In this document: piece after piece, positions 41,934-44,161 of the stretch
Layout of the letters: the number at the start of each line of letters is the position of its first letter
Numbering within the stretch: position 1 is the first letter of the stretch
Source of the DNA: Bacilli bacterium
Lineage (GTDB): Bacteria > Bacillota_I > Bacilli_A > RFN20 > CAG-826
Assembly (NCBI GenBank): GCA_024408655.1
Contig: JAKSUV010000008.1
Span: 1-44,161, forward strand
Direction of reading: 5' to 3'
Length of the DNA stretch: 44,161 nucleotides
Notes under the pieces: model-generated
Told to the model about the DNA's origin: nothing
The model's database searches: none
The model's input: the letters and a program-made list of their open reading frames with translations, nothing else
Made by a program: the position numbers and the translations under genes

Positions 41934-43594
41934 ATTACCAAGTCGGTGATTTAGTACAAGGCACCATTACGCGTATCGTCTCCTATGGCGCTTTCATGGT
42001 GTTTGAAGATGAGACTCAAGGTTTGCTTCATATTAGTGAAGTTGCCAATAGTTATATCCGTAATTTATATCACTACTTACATGTCGGAGCGATATATCTT
42101 GTGAAAGTAATCGCGGTCGATGAAGAGAAAAACTTCTTAAAAGTCTCACTTAAACAAGTAAGTAAAGAAGAACGACTCGCCGATAAAGGTGGTCTTAATG
42201 ACCGGATTAAGAGCCGAATTGATTTCACCGCTTTAAAAGAAGCGATGCCAAAATTTATTGATGATACATTGAATAAAATTAATCACACCACCACTAACAA
42301 GGAGGAAAAAAGTATGGTAAAAGTTGATTTATCTCATTTAGTCGACAAAGTCGACTTCGCTAGTTATGAGGCGAAAGTAAAAACAATTCACGAAGGGATT
42401 CACGCGAAGAGTCTACCCGGTAATGATTTCCTCGGTTGGCTTAATTATCCTAATGAATATGACCAAAATGAATTAGCCCTCATGATGGAAAAGGCGAAAG
42501 AAGTCCGTAGCCATTTTGATACATTAGTCGTCTGCGGCATTGGCGGCTCCTATTTAGGCGCTCTGGCAGCGATTAACGCTTTAAAAGGCTTATACCCGGA
42601 TGATCCCTTTAAGATTATTTTTATGGGCCAAACCTTCTCCGCGACTTATATTGCCCAAGTGATGGATTATTTAAAAAATCGAAACTTTGCGATTAACGTC
42701 ATTTCGAAAAGTGGCACCACCACCGAAACTAGTATCTCTTTCCGTTTATTAAAACAACTCCTAGAGAGTAAGGTTGGTAAAGAAGCCGCGAAGAACGCGA
42801 TCTTTGCCACGACCGATAAAGAAAAAGGCGCTTTAAAACAAGAAGCGATGAAAGAAGGTTACACCACCTTCACCCTCCCGGGTGATATTGGCGGTCGCTA
42901 TAGTGTTTTATCGCCCGTTGGTTTATTCCCTATCGCGTGTGCCGGGATTGATATTAAGGCGATGCTAGAAGGCGCTAAAGAAGCGATGAATAATTATAAT
43001 AATGCCGAACTAATGAATAACCCCTGCTATCAATACGCGGTAATTCGTGATTATATGTATCGCCATGATAAACAATGCGAAATGTTTGTTACTTATGAAC
43101 CGCACTTAAAAGAAATTGCCGAATGGTTTAAACAACTCTTTGGGGAAAGCGAAGGGAAAGAACATAAGGGTCTATTACCCACGAGTGCGACTTTCTCCAC
43201 TGACCTTCACTCCTTAGGTCAATTTATTCAAGATGGCTCACCGGTTTTATTTGAAACCTTATTGTTTATTAAAAAGCCGATGAAAGATATTGTGGTCCCG
43301 CACGATCATGAAGACTTAGATGGTCTAAATTACATTGAAAACAAAGCGTTAAGCTTTGTGAACGAAAAAGCCTACCTCGGAACACTTGCCGCCCATGAAC
43401 ACGATGGGAAGGTGAATAACGTCATCTTAGAGGTTGAAGAATTAAATGCCAAAAGTTTAGGTTATCTCTTCTATTTCTTTATGAAAGCCTGTGCGATGAG
43501 TGCCTATCTTTTAGATGTCAATCCGTTTAACCAACCCGGGGTGGAAATTTATAAGAAAAACATGTTCCACCTTTTAGGCAAAAAAGGTTATTAA
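41930..43594 (+). CDS. S1-domain protein fused to glucose-6-phosphate isomerase
   Basis: A 554-residue fusion. Residues 1-75 are an S1 RNA-binding domain (VGDLVQGTITRIVSYGAFM, GLLHISEV). With a charged linker and the segment IDFTALKEAMPKFIDDTLNK, residues 1-128 match a whole YugI/CvfD protein. Residues 129-554 (from MVKVDLSHLV) are a full-length glucose-6-phosphate isomerase with CGIGGSYLGALAA, SKSGTTTE, GESEGKEHKGLLP and the terminal HDGKVNNVI region. No stop separates them, but AAGGAGG (42299-42305) lies 8 bases before the in-frame ATG at 42314. The isomerase could therefore also be made alone. In Bacillus subtilis yugI and pgi are near neighbours. Confidence 0.93.
   Translation: MNYQVGDLVQGTITRIVSYGAFMVFEDETQGLLHISEVANSYIRNLYHYLHVGAIYLVKVIAVDEEKNFLKVSLKQVSKEERLADKGGLNDRIKSRIDFTALKEAMPKFIDDTLNKINHTTTNKEEKSMVKVDLSHLVDKVDFASYEAKVKTIHEGIHAKSLPGNDFLGWLNYPNEYDQNELALMMEKAKEVRSHFDTLVVCGIGGSYLGALAAINALKGLYPDDPFKIIFMGQTFSATYIAQVMDYLKNRNFAINVISKSGTTTETSISFRLLKQLLESKVGKEAAKNAIFATTDKEKGALKQEAMKEGYTTFTLPGDIGGRYSVLSPVGLFPIACAGIDIKAMLEGAKEAMNNYNNAELMNNPCYQYAVIRDYMYRHDKQCEMFVTYEPHLKEIAEWFKQLFGESEGKEHKGLLPTSATFSTDLHSLGQFIQDGSPVLFETLLFIKKPMKDIVVPHDHEDLDGLNYIENKALSFVNEKAYLGTLAAHEHDGKVNNVILEVEELNAKSLGYLFYFFMKACAMSAYLLDVNPFNQPGVEIYKKNMFHLLGKKGY
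42299..42316 (+). promoter_or_regulatory. pgi: Internal ribosome-binding site and start for the isomerase
   Basis: AAGGAGG followed 8 bases later by ATG (42314-42316), in frame with the fusion at codon 129, exactly where stand-alone bacterial isomerases begin. It is one of the strongest Shine-Dalgarno sites in the window, which supports a second 426-residue product. Confidence 0.7.
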
Positions 43595-43611
43595 TTTACG
43601 AAATATCTTAA

Positions 43612-43640
43612 TTGACTACGTGAGTGGTCAATGATATATT
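43612..43640 (+). promoter_or_regulatory. Promoter of the five-tRNA cluster
   Basis: TTGACT (43612-43617), a 17-base spacer and TATATT (43635-43640) lie 26 bases before tRNA-Val. It is the only promoter seen for the cluster. Confidence 0.75.
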
Positions 43641-43666
43641 TATAAGGCACGTAAATTGGACTAAGC

Positions 43667-43742
43667 GGATGCTTAGCTCAGCTGGGAGAGCATCGCCTTT
43701 ACACGGCGGAGGTCGTGGGTTCGATCCCCTCAGCATCCACCA
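43667..43742 (+). tRNA. tRNA-Val (TAC anticodon)
   Basis: Acceptor GGATGCT/AGCATCC, D-arm TAGCTCAGCTGGGAGAGCA, anticodon stem TCGCC/GGCGG with loop TTTACAC (anticodon TAC), T-arm GGTTCGATCCC, encoded CCA. First of five tRNAs in one transcription unit. Confidence 0.97.
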
Positions 43743-43760
43743 TTTACGTAGTAAAATCGC

Positions 43761-43844
43761 GGGAGAGTAGCGAAGCGGCCAAACGCGGCAGACTGTAAAT
43801 CTGTTCCTTCGGGTTCAGTGGTTCAAATCCACTCTCTCCCACCA
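43761..43844 (+). tRNA. tRNA-Tyr (GTA anticodon)
   Basis: Class II tRNA with acceptor GGGAGAG/CTCTCCC, anticodon in GACTGTAAATC (GTA), a long variable arm around TTCCTTCGGGTTC, T-arm GGTTCAAATCC, encoded CCA. Its synthetase is encoded at 29198-30397. Confidence 0.97.
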
Positions 43845-43853
43845 GGAACACCT

Positions 43854-43929
43854 TGGGGTGTAGCCAAGCGGTAAGGCACGAGACTTTGACTCTCGCATTT
43901 CACTGGTTCGATCCCAGTCACCCCAACCA
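43854..43929 (+). tRNA. tRNA-Gln (TTG anticodon)
   Basis: Acceptor TGGGGTG/CACCCCA, anticodon loop CTTTGAC (anticodon TTG) within stem GAGA/TCTC, T-arm GGTTCGATCCC, encoded CCA. Confidence 0.97.
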
Positions 43930-43930
43930 T

Positions 43931-44006
43931 GATCCATTAGCTCAGCCGGTAGAGCACTTGACTTTTAATCAAGGGGTCAGGAGTTCAAATCTCCTATGGA
44001 TCACCA
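43931..44006 (+). tRNA. tRNA-Lys (TTT anticodon)
   Basis: Acceptor GATCCAT/ATGGATC, anticodon stem CTTGA/TCAAG with loop CTTTTAA (anticodon TTT), T-arm AGTTCAAATCT, encoded CCA. Starts two bases after tRNA-Gln ends. Confidence 0.97.
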
Positions 44007-44013
44007 AACTCTT

Positions 44014-44100
44014 GCCCGAGTGGCGAAATCGGCAGACGCACAGGACTTAAAATCCTGGGGAGTAAAATCCGTGTCGGTTCAAGTCCGACCTCGGGCACCA
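44014..44100 (+). tRNA. tRNA-Leu (TAA anticodon)
   Basis: Class II tRNA with acceptor GCCCGAG/CTCGGGC, anticodon stem CAGGA/TCCTG with loop CTTAAAA (anticodon TAA), variable arm, T-arm GGTTCAAGTCC, encoded CCA. Second leucine tRNA in the window. Confidence 0.97.
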
Positions 44101-44113
44101 ACGAGTTGAAATT

Positions 44114-44161
44114 ACCCCCAAATATTGGACCAACAATTGGTACAATAATTGGGAGGTTTTT
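44114..44161 (+). terminator. Intrinsic terminator of the tRNA cluster
   Basis: A long, slightly interrupted inverted repeat (ACCCCCAA-ATATTG-ACCAA pairing with TTGGT-CAATA-TTGGG-GGT) is followed by a run of T that reaches the window edge, 13 bases after the last CCA. Confidence 0.88.

Noticed and set aside
26473-43594. UGA read as tryptophan (Mollicute code)
   Set aside because: Several genes end in TGA with tight ATGA overlaps to the next gene, Trp codons are TGG, and no frame needs read-through.
43667-44100. tRNA cluster as the edge of a mobile island
   Set aside because: All five tRNAs are intact, share one promoter and terminator, and show no flanking repeats or integrase.

Overview
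This 44 kb window is a compact stretch of bacterial chromosome, AT-rich overall. TGA is used as an ordinary stop (the trpS, tyrS, trmB and ispD ends are TGA), so the standard code applies. The gene set points to a Bacilli- or Erysipelotrichia-related Firmicute, possibly one of the uncultured RF39-like lineages. The evidence is a type 2 peptide deformylase next to RNase J, a YugI-type S1 protein next to glucose-6-phosphate isomerase, Spx, YitT, the long form of HPF, PepV, an rsmD-coaD pair and a SAM-responsive leader before metK. No 16S rRNA is present, so the placement is inference. No phage, insertion sequence, CRISPR array or rRNA was found, and no gene-free stretch exceeds 300 bases.

Layout. 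Bases 1-5.7 kb (minus strand): a LacI-type regulator, a Ca2+ P-type ATPase, an ABC exporter and tRNA-Thr. 5.7-11.9 kb (minus): leuS-coaX-pepV-trmB-pncB, with overlapping or abutting genes. 11.9-14.8 kb (plus): a small membrane protein, rpmB, a lipoprotein and an AAA/DUF4143 ATPase with foreign-looking codon use. 14.9-17.6 kb (minus): a CrtI-like flavoprotein and a flavin/2Fe-2S reductase. 17.7-20.9 kb: tRNA-Ser, yitT, an anchored unknown, coaD and rsmD. 20.9-25.6 kb (plus): an amidohydrolase/peptide deformylase fusion, rnjA and maf. 25.5-28.3 kb: a lipoprotein, spx, trpS and a HAD phosphatase. 28.2-33.2 kb (minus): hpf-HAD-unknown-unknown-tyrS-rluA. 33.2-35.9 kb: a lipoprotein nucleosidase, metK with its leader, and pduL. 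36-40.3 kb: tRNA-Leu, a candidate small RNA, and a lipoprotein/two-ATPase/permease export operon. 40.4-44.2 kb (plus): HAD-ispD-(S1-GPI fusion), followed by a five-tRNA cluster (Val, Tyr, Gln, Lys, Leu) and a strong terminator.

Shared themes. Most genes serve translation (three aminoacyl-tRNA synthetases, eight tRNAs, L28, TrmB, RsmD, RluA, deformylase, HPF), RNA turnover (RNase J) or CoA, NAD and SAM supply (CoaX, CoaD, PncB, MetK). PduL suggests acetyl-CoA to acetyl-phosphate conversion, hence fermentation to acetate.

The main surprises are: (1) two in-frame fusions of genes that are near neighbours in Bacillus, amidohydrolase-deformylase and YugI(S1)-GPI, the second with an intact internal ribosome-binding site and start codon; (2) many transcription-unit heads where a -10 box lies only 5-10 bases before the start codon with no Shine-Dalgarno, which suggests leaderless mRNAs, while other genes have strong Shine-Dalgarno sites; (3) an apparently exported MTA/SAH-nucleosidase-like lipoprotein beside metK in which the usual catalytic Asp is Asn.
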